From positions 1-64,000 of the forward strand of contig CALBEF010000030.1 of the NCBI GenBank assembly GCA_937927775.1: DNA of 64,000 bases, given 5' to 3'. Position numbers and translations under genes: made by a program. The DNA is from an uncultured Anaerolineae bacterium (GTDB taxonomy: Bacteria; Chloroflexota; Anaerolineae; J036; Brachytrichaceae). Each line of letters opens with the position of its first letter. Position 1 is the stretch's first letter. Below the pieces are notes generated by a model. That model did no database searches. It was not told the DNA's origin and worked only from the letters and a program-made list of their open reading frames with translations. This document shows positions 28,569 through 38,144 of this stretch, one piece after another.

Positions 28569-29378
28569 CTAACGGTCGGTGTCTGTGGAATGTCCCAACA
28601 CCAGCCGGCGCAACTCCTGCTCGGCCTGCCCGATCTTCGACTGATACACCCGCAACTGAGCCTCGAACGACGAGGTGGGGAAGGCGGCCTTGTAGCCGGC
28701 CATCATTTCCTCCATCCAGCGGCGCATGAGACCGGGGTCGGGTTCTACGTAACGCTTCTCGAAGCAGATCTGGTCCAGCGCCAGACGGGGCGGCATGGGC
28801 GGGCGCGCGCCGCGCGCATAGCCGAACACGATCGTCATGATCGGGATCACGCCGTCCGGCAGCCCCAGCGTCTCTTTGAGGTAGCCGGCGTCCAGCAGGC
28901 CGCTGCGCCCGGTTTCGGAGAGCATCACCGACGACACGCCCAGCGCCTCGGCGGCCAGATTCATGTTCATCGCCGCCAGCGAGGCGTTCATCACCCCGAT
29001 GGTGTATTCGACCAGCGGGCTGTGAGGGAACGCCTCGAACACGCTGCGCGCGCGGTGCGTGTCGGCCATCACGATCACCGCGCGCTGGGCTTTGAATGGA
29101 ATGGGCCGGCCAAACGTGTCGCGCCACGACGCGGCGGTGAACACCGCGAACGACCACGTTTGCAGGTTCACCGTCGAGGGGGCCACGCGCGCCGCTTCGA
29201 GGATCGCGTCGAACACGTCGTCGGGGATGGGCCGGCTGTCATAGTTGCGCGCGCTGCGCCGGCTCAGAATAGTGTTCAGCAGCGCGTTGCCTGCCAGCGC
29301 CGGCGGCACGCGCGGCTTGCCGCGAATGATGCGCAGCAGCGCCTTCACGAATCCCAGCGGGCCAATCGGCTTCAACAT
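28569..29378 (-). CDS. Nitroreductase-family protein
   Basis: LNTILSRRSARNYDSRPIPDDVFDAILEAARVAPSTVNLQTWSFAVF; NMNLAAEALGVSSVML. Confidence 0.87.
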   Translation of the reverse strand: MLKPIGPLGFVKALLRIIRGKPRVPPALAGNALLNTILSRRSARNYDSRPIPDDVFDAILEAARVAPSTVNLQTWSFAVFTAASWRDTFGRPIPFKAQRAVIVMADTHRARSVFEAFPHSPLVEYTIGVMNASLAAMNMNLAAEALGVSSVMLSETGRSGLLDAGYLKETLGLPDGVIPIMTIVFGYARGARPPMPPRLALDQICFEKRYVEPDPGLMRRWMEEMMAGYKAAFPTSSFEAQLRVYQSKIGQAEQELRRLVLGHSTDTDR

Positions 29379-29443
29379 GGCAAGCGGATAAACCACAAAG
29401 GCACACAGTCCCTTTGTGTGCTGCGCGTCTTTGTGGTTCACAT

Positions 29444-30691
29444 TCAGTTCTGCGACGGGCCGGCTGGCTGCGCGGCGGCTTCCTGGGCAACCCTGGCTTT
29501 GTCCAGCACGTTCACCATGCCGCCGAACAGGCGGTACTCGTCCATGCGGCACGAGTTGACCAGTTTGCCATCCCACACCGTCATGTCCGGGCAACTGTCG
29601 CACATGTCTGCGCGGCCGTCGGGCAGAATGTCCGGCGCCTGAATGATGCCGATGCTCTGCACATACACGGGGTCGAACAACTGCGCCGGATTTGCAACGA
29701 CATGCCGCAGCCAGTTCTGGCCGGCCTTGCGCAACGACTTGTCCACCACGCCGCCCAGGAAGACTTTGGCGCCCACTTTGGCGTTGCTCAGGTAGGCCAG
29801 ATAGGTGCCGGTGAACATATGATGGCCGGCCTGAGCGAGCTCCATCGTGCGCTTGCCGGCCGAGCCGAACACTTTCTTCTTCGTGCCGAACCATGCTGCG
29901 GCCAGCCACTTGAACGAGTCGTGCTTGAGCGTTCCGCCCAGGTAGCACGAGGCATCGTACTCGGGGAAGTTGTCCCGGATGATCTGGTACACCTCCGGCG
30001 AGGTGACGAACTTTTCATCGAAGCGGTCGCGCACGTAGCTCAGCTTGCTCAGGTCCACCAGCTTGCTGTCGGCGCTCACGGCCACGCTGGTATCAGACGT
30101 GCCGGTGCGATAGGTGATGAACACCAGCCCATGCACCTTGTCGATGTTTTCGCGGCCCCAGCGCACGATATCGGGAATCTCGTGAAATGAGGATGGGTAG
30201 ACCGTGGCGTTGAAAATCACATACAGGCCGCGCTCGGCGGCGATCATGTCCGCGTAGGTCTGGCGCAGTTCGTTCAGTTCCTTTTCCGTCTTGCCTTTCC
30301 AGTGCGGCCGGCTCTGGTGGCTGTCGATGTGAATTGTGAAGCCGGACAACCTGGCCTTCTTCAACTCTTTCAGCATCTCCGGCGTAAGGGCCATGGCGTT
30401 GGTCAGCACGATCGGCTTCATCTTCAGCTCGGCGATGTACGACACCACTTCCATGATGTGGGGGTAGATGAGCGGTTCGCCGCCGGCGATGGACACATTG
30501 TCCGGGTTGCGCCATTGCTTGAAGAAACGAATCTCTTCCTTCACTTGTTCGAGCGGCTTGTGGCCGGTGATTTTCTGCCGGTAGCAGCCCTCGCAATACA
30601 GGTTGCAGATGTCGGTGAGTTCCAGCCAGGCGATGGCGTTGTCGTTCATCGACCAGGGCAGGCGATACAGGTTGCGTTTGTCGAGTGGCAT
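29444..30691 (-). CDS. Radical SAM protein with C-terminal Cys cluster
   Basis: LELTDICNLYCEGCYRQKITG (CxxxCxxC); SIAGGEPLIYPHIMEVVSYI; C-terminal CDSCPDMTVWDGKLVNSC. Confidence 0.88.
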   Translation of the reverse strand: MPLDKRNLYRLPWSMNDNAIAWLELTDICNLYCEGCYRQKITGHKPLEQVKEEIRFFKQWRNPDNVSIAGGEPLIYPHIMEVVSYIAELKMKPIVLTNAMALTPEMLKELKKARLSGFTIHIDSHQSRPHWKGKTEKELNELRQTYADMIAAERGLYVIFNATVYPSSFHEIPDIVRWGRENIDKVHGLVFITYRTGTSDTSVAVSADSKLVDLSKLSYVRDRFDEKFVTSPEVYQIIRDNFPEYDASCYLGGTLKHDSFKWLAAAWFGTKKKVFGSAGKRTMELAQAGHHMFTGTYLAYLSNAKVGAKVFLGGVVDKSLRKAGQNWLRHVVANPAQLFDPVYVQSIGIIQAPDILPDGRADMCDSCPDMTVWDGKLVNSCRMDEYRLFGGMVNVLDKARVAQEAAAQPAGPSQN

Positions 30692-30847
30692 GTGACCTCC
30701 AATGTCGCAGTTATGGCGCGATAGCGCCAGATGGGCAAACAACAGGAGGATTATATGCGGCGCAGAAAAGAAAGCCGCCGAAACGCAATGCATCTCGGCG
30801 GCGTGATTCAGCTTCAGGCGCTCAACACGCGGAATTCGCGCGCTGTT

Positions 30848-32209
30848 TCAGCCGATCTTTCCGGCAATCTCGGCCAGCAGGCGCTGGCGCGTCTCCTCGA
30901 GCGGGATGCGCTCGATGACCGGCGCGAAGAAGCCTTCCACAATCAGCCGGCGCGCTTCGACTTCGGGGACGCCGCGCGAGCGCAGGTAGAACATCGGCTC
31001 TTCCTCCAGCCGGCCTACCGTTGAGCCGTGCGTGCAACGCACATCGTCGGCCTCGATCTCCAGGCCGGGGATCGAGTCGGCGCGCGATCGGCTCGACAGT
31101 TGCAGGTTGCGATTGGCCTGATAGGCGTCGGTCTTCTGAGCGCCGGGGAAGACGCGGATGTTGCCGCGCCACACCGTGCGCGCGTCGTCGCGCAGGGCGT
31201 TCTTGTACAGCAGGTCGCTCTTGCAGGCCGGCGCGACGTGATTCTGCTGCGTGTCGTAGTGCAGTTGCTGCCGGCCATCGGCGAAAAAGACGCCGGACAG
31301 CAGCGCCGTGGCGCGTTCACCCAGCAGGTCAACTTCGATGGCCGACTTGGTGTAGCGCGAGCCGACGCCGCCGGCAACCCAGTGCAGCGTGGCCCCTTCA
31401 TGAAGATGAGCGCGTTCGTTGGTGAAGTTCCACACGGCGCGCCCCCAGTCCTGAATGCTGACGTAGTCCAGTTGCGCGTTCTTGCCGACGATAATCTCGA
31501 CCACGCCGTTGTAGAACGTTTGGGCCGGCGGTTCGCCTTTGGCCGGCGAGACCGAGGCAAACTCTTCGATCAGCGTGGCCTGGGCGCCCTCATCCAGCAC
31601 AATGAGGGTGTGATTGAAGCCGGCGCGCTGGCCGGCTGTCAGCCAGGTCGCCGCGCGCAACGGTTGTTCGATACGCACGCCTTTTGGCACATAGAGAACC
31701 ACGCCGCCGCGCATGAAGACGGCGTGCAGCGCCGCGAAGTAGGCGTCGGTCAGCTTGACGCACTTTGTCATCAGATGTCGCTCGAGCCATGCGGCGTGAT
31801 CCTCCGCCGCCCACTGCAGATCGGTGAAGATGACGCCCTGCGCCCGCACGGCCGTGTCGAGCCTTGAGACCGCCAGCGCGCCATCCACATGCGCAATCAC
31901 ACCCGGGGCGTCTGCGTTCGTGAATAGATCAAGGAATCGCTGCCCGTCTGCGTCGAGGTCGCCAGGGCCGGCGGGCAGTTGAATGTTCGCCAGAATCTGA
32001 TCCAGCTTGAACGCCGTCAGATCAACGCGCCGCCATAGTTCGTCTGTGCGCTGGGGGGCCGGCGTGTCGCGGAAGACGCGCAACGCTTCCAGCCGGCGCG
32101 CCGTCAGCCAGGCCGGGTCGCCGGCTGCTGCCGCGTAAGCTTCGACAAACTCGCGCGTCAGCTCGCCGCTTTTCACCAGCGGGGCGGGTTTTAAGGTGAC
32201 AATAGCCAT
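30848..32209 (-). CDS. sufD: Fe-S cluster assembly protein SufD
   Basis: GGVVLYVPKGVRIEQPLRAATWL; DDVRCTHGSTVGRLEEEPMFYLRSRGVPEVEARRLIVEGFFAPVIERI; 1-nt overlap with sufB stop. Confidence 0.92.
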   Translation of the reverse strand: MAIVTLKPAPLVKSGELTREFVEAYAAAAGDPAWLTARRLEALRVFRDTPAPQRTDELWRRVDLTAFKLDQILANIQLPAGPGDLDADGQRFLDLFTNADAPGVIAHVDGALAVSRLDTAVRAQGVIFTDLQWAAEDHAAWLERHLMTKCVKLTDAYFAALHAVFMRGGVVLYVPKGVRIEQPLRAATWLTAGQRAGFNHTLIVLDEGAQATLIEEFASVSPAKGEPPAQTFYNGVVEIIVGKNAQLDYVSIQDWGRAVWNFTNERAHLHEGATLHWVAGGVGSRYTKSAIEVDLLGERATALLSGVFFADGRQQLHYDTQQNHVAPACKSDLLYKNALRDDARTVWRGNIRVFPGAQKTDAYQANRNLQLSSRSRADSIPGLEIEADDVRCTHGSTVGRLEEEPMFYLRSRGVPEVEARRLIVEGFFAPVIERIPLEETRQRLLAEIAGKIG

Positions 32210-35200
32210 TAGCCGACCGTCCCTTCCATCTGCAACGCAATCAGCCGGTTCATCTCGACGGCGTATTCCATCGGCAGCTCTTTGACAAGCGGCTCGATGA
32301 AGCCGGAGACCACCATCGTTGACGCTTCCTCCTCGCTCAGGCCGCGACTCATGGCGTAGAAGAGCTGCTCCTCGCCGATCTTGCTTACCGAGGCTTCGTG
32401 GCCGATGGTCACGTCGTCATTATCGACTTCGATGTACGGATAGGTGTCGCTGCGGCTGTGCTCGTCGAGCAGCAGGGCGTCGCACACCACGTTGCTGCGG
32501 CTGCCGTGCGCGTCCTTGTACACCTTGAGCAGGCCGCGATAGCTGGCGCGCCCGCCGTTCTTGCTGATCGACTTGCTGACGATCTTCGAGGTGGTGTTGG
32601 GCGCGGCGTGAACGACCTTGCCGCCGGCGTCCTGGTGCTGGCCCTTGCCGGCAAAGGCGATGGACAGAATCTCGCCGTGCGCGCCGGGACCCATCAGATA
32701 GACGGCCGGATACTTCATGGTCAGTTTGGAGTTGTGGACGATGAAGCCCTGCGAGACAAAGTTGCCTGTGTCCTCCACTTCGATGTCCCAGGTTGGAACC
32801 GCTTCTGCCGACGGCTCGGAAACCGTCACGTCAACGATCTCCACGCTTTCGGGCAGTTCGATCTGCGAGCGGCCAACGGTTCGATGGTGGCGCAGTTTAG
32901 GCGGCGCGAGCTTGCGCGCTTCCTCGCCCAGGCGCGAGCTGACGCGCGCCACCAGACGTTCGTCGAGCGGGAAGCTCAGGCGATATGCGCCATGCGCTGT
33001 GCACTCGATACCCTGAATCGTCACTGTGCGCGGCTGGTCGAACTCGGTATGCAATCGTGACGTGATGCCCAGCGTCACCAGCAGCGAGGCCACATCCTCG
33101 AGCAGCGCGCGGTTGACCGACTTCAGCACGAAGCGCCGGTCGGCCAGCATATAGCCGTCCGCGTCCAGATAGCCGGCGATGAAAGACAGGCGCTGCGACT
33201 CGGGCAGCGACCACACCCACGCCGGCACGCGCTTCTCGGCAGCGCCGCCGGTGAACCCGTTCAGCGTAAACAACTCCGCTAGTTCCTTGCTGCTCCAGGC
33301 CAGATGATTGCCGTCGGCGCGCTCGGTGGGTTTTGCGTCAATCAGCGCCGTCATCGCGCCCATCAGCCGGTCGCGCGCGCGGTCCGCCGGCGGCGTGGAG
33401 AAGCCGACTTTGGCCCAGCGCACAACGCCGTCTGTCTTGCCGGGTTGTGCGTCAATGTTGCCGTCGCCAACCCAGTATCCAAACAGCCACATGATGTCGT
33501 CTGTCGTTTCCGCGACCTCGCCCAGCCGCGAGTCGCGCGCGCGCATCATGCTCAGTTCGGGTGCGTACTGGTTGGATGAGTTGAACGCGGTGGTCAGTGC
33601 CGGCAATTGCAGCGCGCGCGGCGCGCCGTAATCCAGCGACACGCGCGGGATGATGGCCTGCTTCAGTTGATCCGCGCGCACATAGGCCAGGCGATAGCGG
33701 CCCAGTTTCTTTGGCGCGCTGGCATCGTACCCATAGGAGTAGAACGGGTGGTTGGCGGTGACGCGCAGTTTGCGCTCGCCCACCGACACGGTATGCACCG
33801 GCTGATAGCCCGAAAACCGCTTCGCAACCACGCGGCGGAAACACAGCTTGCCGGCGCGCTCATCATAGGACAGCACCTTGTCGCCAACGTTCAGCGACTC
33901 GATTGTCCTCAGGCCATCCGGCGTGGTCACAGTCGAGCCTTCTGCCAGGCAGCCCAGATTGCCGTCCACCCATTCCATTGTCGCGCCTTCGTAGGCCACC
34001 GCGCGCTTGGTCACCAGGTTGTACACATTCGTTGACCAGTTCTGAATGGTGGTGTAGCGGCAGCGCCCGCCTTTCTTCACGATGATCTCGACCACCGCGC
34101 TGTGCAGCGAGTCGCTGGAATAGATCGGGGCCGTGCAATTGTGAGACACAACCCCCTCGCACACATAGGACTCGTCCTCTTCAACCGAGAAGTTGTAAAC
34201 CGTCGTGTCCATCTCCTCGATCTCAATGGAGCGGATCGGGACGTACATGTACTGCCCGTCAATATGGAATGGTGAGCCACTGAGCGCTCCATCAGGCGCG
34301 GCGCGGCCGACTATTTCGCCAAAGCGCGAATTCCACGGCGAAGAGATCACTACCGCGTATATGGGCTGACGCGGCGCAGCGCGCAATTGATAATTTACCG
34401 ACGCCGGAATTTGCAAGCGCAACAGTGCGTCGCGGAACGCATACGCCAGTTCCGCCGAAATGGTGTTGAAGCGGAACATGTTCTTGTGGGGATCATAGCT
34501 TCCATCCCCGCGCCACATCCCGCGCACCCACTGAGTCAGTTGCGCGGTCGGCGCGGTTCGCACGAACTCTGGCACTCGCTTGTCATAGACGGTTGCCCCG
34601 AATTCGCGGGCAAATGTTCGCGCCATCTCAGTCGAACAGACAACCAGTGTCTGGCCGTTCTGCCGAGGCTTGTTCTCTATGGGTGTCTTGCCAAAATACT
34701 GCTGTATCAGGTTGCGTGTGTCATCCAGGTATTCTCTCTCTGCCACATTGAACGAGAATGACAAGTAATGCTCCTGATCCACGTGTCCCTCGGCATGGAA
34801 ATAGCCAAGCAGGCGGAAGAAGTCTGGCTCCAGGGGCAGGGAAACATCGCGCTGGGCTGGCGCGTGACGCCCGCGCCCAACCGGCACAGTCAGAGTGCGC
34901 TGCGCAAGGGTCGGCGCATCCTCAGTCTGCGGCACAGGGATGGCCAGATAATCGCCCGGCTTCACTTCTGAAGCCGTTAGCCACTCGGATTTGAATGAGG
35001 CATTGCGAGAGTGCGCCCGCTCGCGGCGCACCACAAGCAGCGGGTGTTCTTCCGTGACCCGCAGGGTTTGTCGGCTGTCTCCGAAGTAGCGGATGTTGTA
35101 AATCGTGCCGCGATAAGGGCGTTTCATGGTGTGATAGACCCTGCGATAGCGCCCTTTGTGGGTCAGCACTTCGTCGCCAACTTGTATCTGCTCGATCGGT

Positions 35201-35952
35201 TTTTCGCCATGTCGGGTGCGCACTCGCGCGCCGGCGAGGAAGCACCCCTCAACATAGTGCACATACGCGCCCTCATCGACGATGATGAGCGTGCGCTCGA
35301 ACTGCCCCACGTTCTTCGCGTTGATGCGGAAGTAGGCTTGCAGCGGCAGGTCGATCTTCACCCCCGGCGGCACATAGATGAACGAGCCGCCCGACCACAC
35401 CGCGCTGTTCAACGCGGCAAACTTGTTGTCGGTGTAGGGAATCACCGTGCCGAAGTGCTCGCGGAACAATTCCGGGTGCTCGCGCAGGCCGGAGTCGGTA
35501 TCCAGGAAGATCACGCCCTTCTCGGCCAGGTCTTTGGCCAGGTTGTGATAGATCACTTCCGACTCGTACTGCGCACCAACGCCGGCCAGATACTTCTTCT
35601 CGGCTTCCGGGATGCCCAGTCGGTCATACGTGTTCCTGATCTCCGCCGGCAATTCATCCCACGATTCGGCCTGCTCATCAGTCGGTTTGATGTAGTAGAA
35701 GATGTTGTCGAACTGAATGTCTTTCAGCGCCGGCCCGCCCCAGTTTGGCATCGGCTTCGACTCAAATGACTCGAGCGACTTGAGCCGGAACTCCGTCATC
35801 CATTGCGGCTCCTGCTTCATCCAGGAGATCTCCTTGACGATCTCGGCATCCAGGCCCCGGCGGCTCTTGAAGGTGTAATTTTCAGCCTCGTGAAAGCCGT
35901 ACTTCTCCGCATAGCTCTCATTGACATCGACTTGCGTTTTGGTTTCAGCCAT
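32209..35952 (-). CDS. sufB: Fe-S cluster assembly protein SufB precursor containing two inteins
   Basis: 1247 aa ORF; exteins give a 471-aa SufB; interrupted at YVEG|C...HN|CTAPIYSSDS and GNLG|C...HN|SKLTMKYPAVYL. Confidence 0.95.
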   Translation of the reverse strand: MAETKTQVDVNESYAEKYGFHEAENYTFKSRRGLDAEIVKEISWMKQEPQWMTEFRLKSLESFESKPMPNWGGPALKDIQFDNIFYYIKPTDEQAESWDELPAEIRNTYDRLGIPEAEKKYLAGVGAQYESEVIYHNLAKDLAEKGVIFLDTDSGLREHPELFREHFGTVIPYTDNKFAALNSAVWSGGSFIYVPPGVKIDLPLQAYFRINAKNVGQFERTLIIVDEGAYVHYVEGCFLAGARVRTRHGEKPIEQIQVGDEVLTHKGRYRRVYHTMKRPYRGTIYNIRYFGDSRQTLRVTEEHPLLVVRRERAHSRNASFKSEWLTASEVKPGDYLAIPVPQTEDAPTLAQRTLTVPVGRGRHAPAQRDVSLPLEPDFFRLLGYFHAEGHVDQEHYLSFSFNVAEREYLDDTRNLIQQYFGKTPIENKPRQNGQTLVVCSTEMARTFAREFGATVYDKRVPEFVRTAPTAQLTQWVRGMWRGDGSYDPHKNMFRFNTISAELAYAFRDALLRLQIPASVNYQLRAAPRQPIYAVVISSPWNSRFGEIVGRAAPDGALSGSPFHIDGQYMYVPIRSIEIEEMDTTVYNFSVEEDESYVCEGVVSHNCTAPIYSSDSLHSAVVEIIVKKGGRCRYTTIQNWSTNVYNLVTKRAVAYEGATMEWVDGNLGCLAEGSTVTTPDGLRTIESLNVGDKVLSYDERAGKLCFRRVVAKRFSGYQPVHTVSVGERKLRVTANHPFYSYGYDASAPKKLGRYRLAYVRADQLKQAIIPRVSLDYGAPRALQLPALTTAFNSSNQYAPELSMMRARDSRLGEVAETTDDIMWLFGYWVGDGNIDAQPGKTDGVVRWAKVGFSTPPADRARDRLMGAMTALIDAKPTERADGNHLAWSSKELAELFTLNGFTGGAAEKRVPAWVWSLPESQRLSFIAGYLDADGYMLADRRFVLKSVNRALLEDVASLLVTLGITSRLHTEFDQPRTVTIQGIECTAHGAYRLSFPLDERLVARVSSRLGEEARKLAPPKLRHHRTVGRSQIELPESVEIVDVTVSEPSAEAVPTWDIEVEDTGNFVSQGFIVHNSKLTMKYPAVYLMGPGAHGEILSIAFAGKGQHQDAGGKVVHAAPNTTSKIVSKSISKNGGRASYRGLLKVYKDAHGSRSNVVCDALLLDEHSRSDTYPYIEVDNDDVTIGHEASVSKIGEEQLFYAMSRGLSEEEASTMVVSGFIEPLVKELPMEYAVEMNRLIALQMEGTVG
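32731..33951 (-). mobile_element. Intein 2 in SufB (407 aa, Cys1...His-Asn/Ser+1) with DOD endonuclease motifs
   Basis: Block A CLAEGSTVTTPDGLRTIESLNVGDKV; block B RVTANHPFYSY; DOD LFGYWVGDG and FIAGYLDADG; C-term NFVSQGFIVHN|S. Confidence 0.95.
34138..35244 (-). mobile_element. Intein 1 in SufB (369 aa, Cys1...His-Asn/Cys+1) with DOD endonuclease motifs
   Basis: Block A CFLAGARVRTRHGEKPIEQIQVGDEV; block B RVTEEHPLLVV; DOD LLGYFHAEG and WVRGMWRGDG; C-term SYVCEGVVSHN|C. Confidence 0.95.
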
Positions 35953-35964
35953 CTCACTTATCCT

Positions 35965-36030
35965 TGTGAATCAGGTTGGTCAGGTTAACCTTACGAATCT
36001 TCCCAACCTTACGAACTTTCCGAACCTTAA
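35965..36030. repeat. Array of CTTACGAA/GGTTCGTAAG-type 9-mers between sufC and sufB
   Basis: Minus strand: aaggttcggaaagttcgtaaggttgggaagattcgtaaggttaacctgaccaacc. Confidence 0.75.
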
Positions 36031-36839
36031 AAACTTGCCTGCTCCGGCTCGCGCAGCCAGTCGTAGCCCTTCTCTTCAAGGTGCAGCGCCAGATCCGGCC
36101 CGCCCTCTTCCACGATGCGCCCGTCGATCAGCACATGCACGAACTGCGGCTTGATGTAGTTCAACAGGCGCTGATAGTGTGTGATGACCAGCACGCTCAT
36201 CTGCGGGTCTTTGTCGTGCAGCGTGTTGACGCCTTCGCTGACGATGCGCAGCGCGTCGATGTCCAGGCCGGAGTCGGTTTCGTCCAGCACGGCGATCTTC
36301 GGCTTGAGCATCGCCATCTGCAAAACCTCGGCGCGCTTCTTTTCGCCGCCGCTGAACCCTTCGTTCAGATAGCGGCCGGCGAAAGACTCATCGACCTTCA
36401 GAACGCGCATGGCTTCGCGCAGTTGTTTGCGAAACTCCGGGATCGGCATGCCTTTCACGTCAGAGGGCAGCACGCCGCCGTTGCGCGCCGCCGCTTCGGC
36501 TTTGATGCGCGCGTTCAACGCTGTGCGCAGGAAGTTGGCCACAGTCACACCCGGGATGGCGACCGGGTACTGGAAGGCCAGGAACAGGCCGGCCCGGCTG
36601 CGCTCGTCCGCCTCCATCTCCAGCACATTCTGACCGTTGAAGACCACTTCGCCTTCAGTTACCTCGTAAGCCGGATGTCCCATGAGCGTGTAGGCGAGCG
36701 TGCTCTTGCCCGAGCCATTTGGCCCCATGATGGCGTGAATCTCGCCCTGATTCATGCTCAGGTTCAAGCCTTTCAGGATGGGCTTGCCCTCGATGCTGAC
36801 GTGCAGATTGCGTATTTCAAACCACTTTGCTGTGTCCAC
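36027..36839 (-). CDS. sufC: Fe-S cluster assembly ATPase SufC
   Basis: GTG start; [98 protein letters not shown]. Confidence 0.95.
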   Translation of the reverse strand: MDTAKWFEIRNLHVSIEGKPILKGLNLSMNQGEIHAIMGPNGSGKSTLAYTLMGHPAYEVTEGEVVFNGQNVLEMEADERSRAGLFLAFQYPVAIPGVTVANFLRTALNARIKAEAAARNGGVLPSDVKGMPIPEFRKQLREAMRVLKVDESFAGRYLNEGFSGGEKKRAEVLQMAMLKPKIAVLDETDSGLDIDALRIVSEGVNTLHDKDPQMSVLVITHYQRLLNYIKPQFVHVLIDGRIVEEGGPDLALHLEEKGYDWLREPEQASF

Positions 36840-37065
36840 GTGTATTCCTCTCGATTGCCGGCCTGGGCTGCGCCGGAAGATTCTGTACTCTCTGATCCGG
36901 CAGTATAGCCGCGTCACCCGGTGCTGTCAATATTTATCATGGTGATCTGTTTTATTATTCTGCCTCAGATGGCTGAGCGCAGGATGAGAAAACGGGGCAA
37001 GCGCAGATTTGCGCGTCGAGCGCAGGGGAGACGGTCAATGTGCGCCGGCAGGGGAGGGCCGTCAA

Positions 37066-37350
37066 TCAGCCGGCGATGTCTTCAAGAAAACGGCGCGCGC
37101 CATCGAGCAGAACGTCTTCGCTCTCCGGCGCAAACGGCGCGGGGTGGTTGCACCATACGTTGCCCAGCTCGACCTCGCAGCCGCCTTCCAGGATTTGCCG
37201 GCGCGTGGACAGACAGGCTGCCACGTCGTTGGTGTACCCCACCGGCACAACGACCTGGCCGGCCAACAGGCGCTTGAGCTGCAACCCGTATTCCACGCTG
37301 ACCTCTGCGCCGATTCCAGGCAGCGTGAGCGTGTCGGCCAGTCGCCAGGC
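37066..37350 (-). pseudogene. C-terminal fragment of a neutral/alkaline ceramidase-like protein
   Basis: RLADTLTLPGIGAEVSVEYGLQLKRLLAGQVVVPVGYTNDVAACLSTRRQILEGGCEVELGN...; no upstream coding continuation, in-frame stop at 37357-37359. Confidence 0.45.
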
Positions 37351-37352
37351 GG

Positions 37353-38096
37353 TTCGTCATCGATCCGCACAGCGCCGCGCCGCTGTAAAGCCTGATTGCC
37401 CAGAACATCCGCGATCTGATCGTCCAGCAGAAGCTGAAGCCGGATGAAGCGTTGCCTTCCGAATGGGAACTGAGCGCGTACTACGGAGCCAGCCGGCTGA
37501 CCGTGCGGCGCGCGCTGGACAGCTTGAGCCGCGAGGGCTGGGTGCGGCGACGGCACGGTGTCGGCACATTTGTCGCCAATCCCAGAACAACTCAGATTGC
37601 GCCCGGCAAACTCAGCTTTACCCGCCAGATGCTGGCCATCGGCCGCTCGCCCGCCAGCCAGACAGTCAACGTTGAAGTCATCCCCGCCGCGCCCGATGTC
37701 GCTGCCCGGCTCAAGATCAAGCCGGAGACACCGGTAGTCTCGATCACGCGCCTGCGTCTGGCCGATGGCGATCCGATCATGCTGGAAACCGCGATGCTGC
37801 CGGCGGAACGTTTTCCCAGCCTCGAGAACATGGACAACTGGACGCGCGGCTCGCTCTACGAAACGCTGGAAACGCGCTACAGCACCAAAGTGACCCTGAT
37901 GGATCAAACCCTTGAACCAATCCTGCTGGATGAGAAAGACGCCCTGTTGTTGCGCGCCCGTCCAAACAGCCCGGCCATTTACAGCGAGGTCGTGTCTTAC
38001 GCCGAGGATGGTTCGCCCATCGAGTATTCGTGGTCTGTCACACCGGGTGAGCGCTCACGGTTTTTCTTCAGCTTCCAGCGATCCGAGCAGGTGTAA
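37353..38096 (+). pseudogene. GntR-family (UTRA-type) regulator with in-frame TAA in the N-terminal region; conventional ORF starts at 37452 (TTG)
   Basis: FVIDPHSAAPL*SLIAQNIRDLIVQQKLKPDEALPSEWELSAYYGASRLTVRRALDSLSREGWVRRRHGVGTFV...; TAA at 37386-37388 where Tyr is expected. Confidence 0.65.
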
Positions 38097-38144
38097 TCCA
38101 CTGTGACCCTCCCCAGGCGCCAAACCTGCGCGGGCAGCGCCTGC

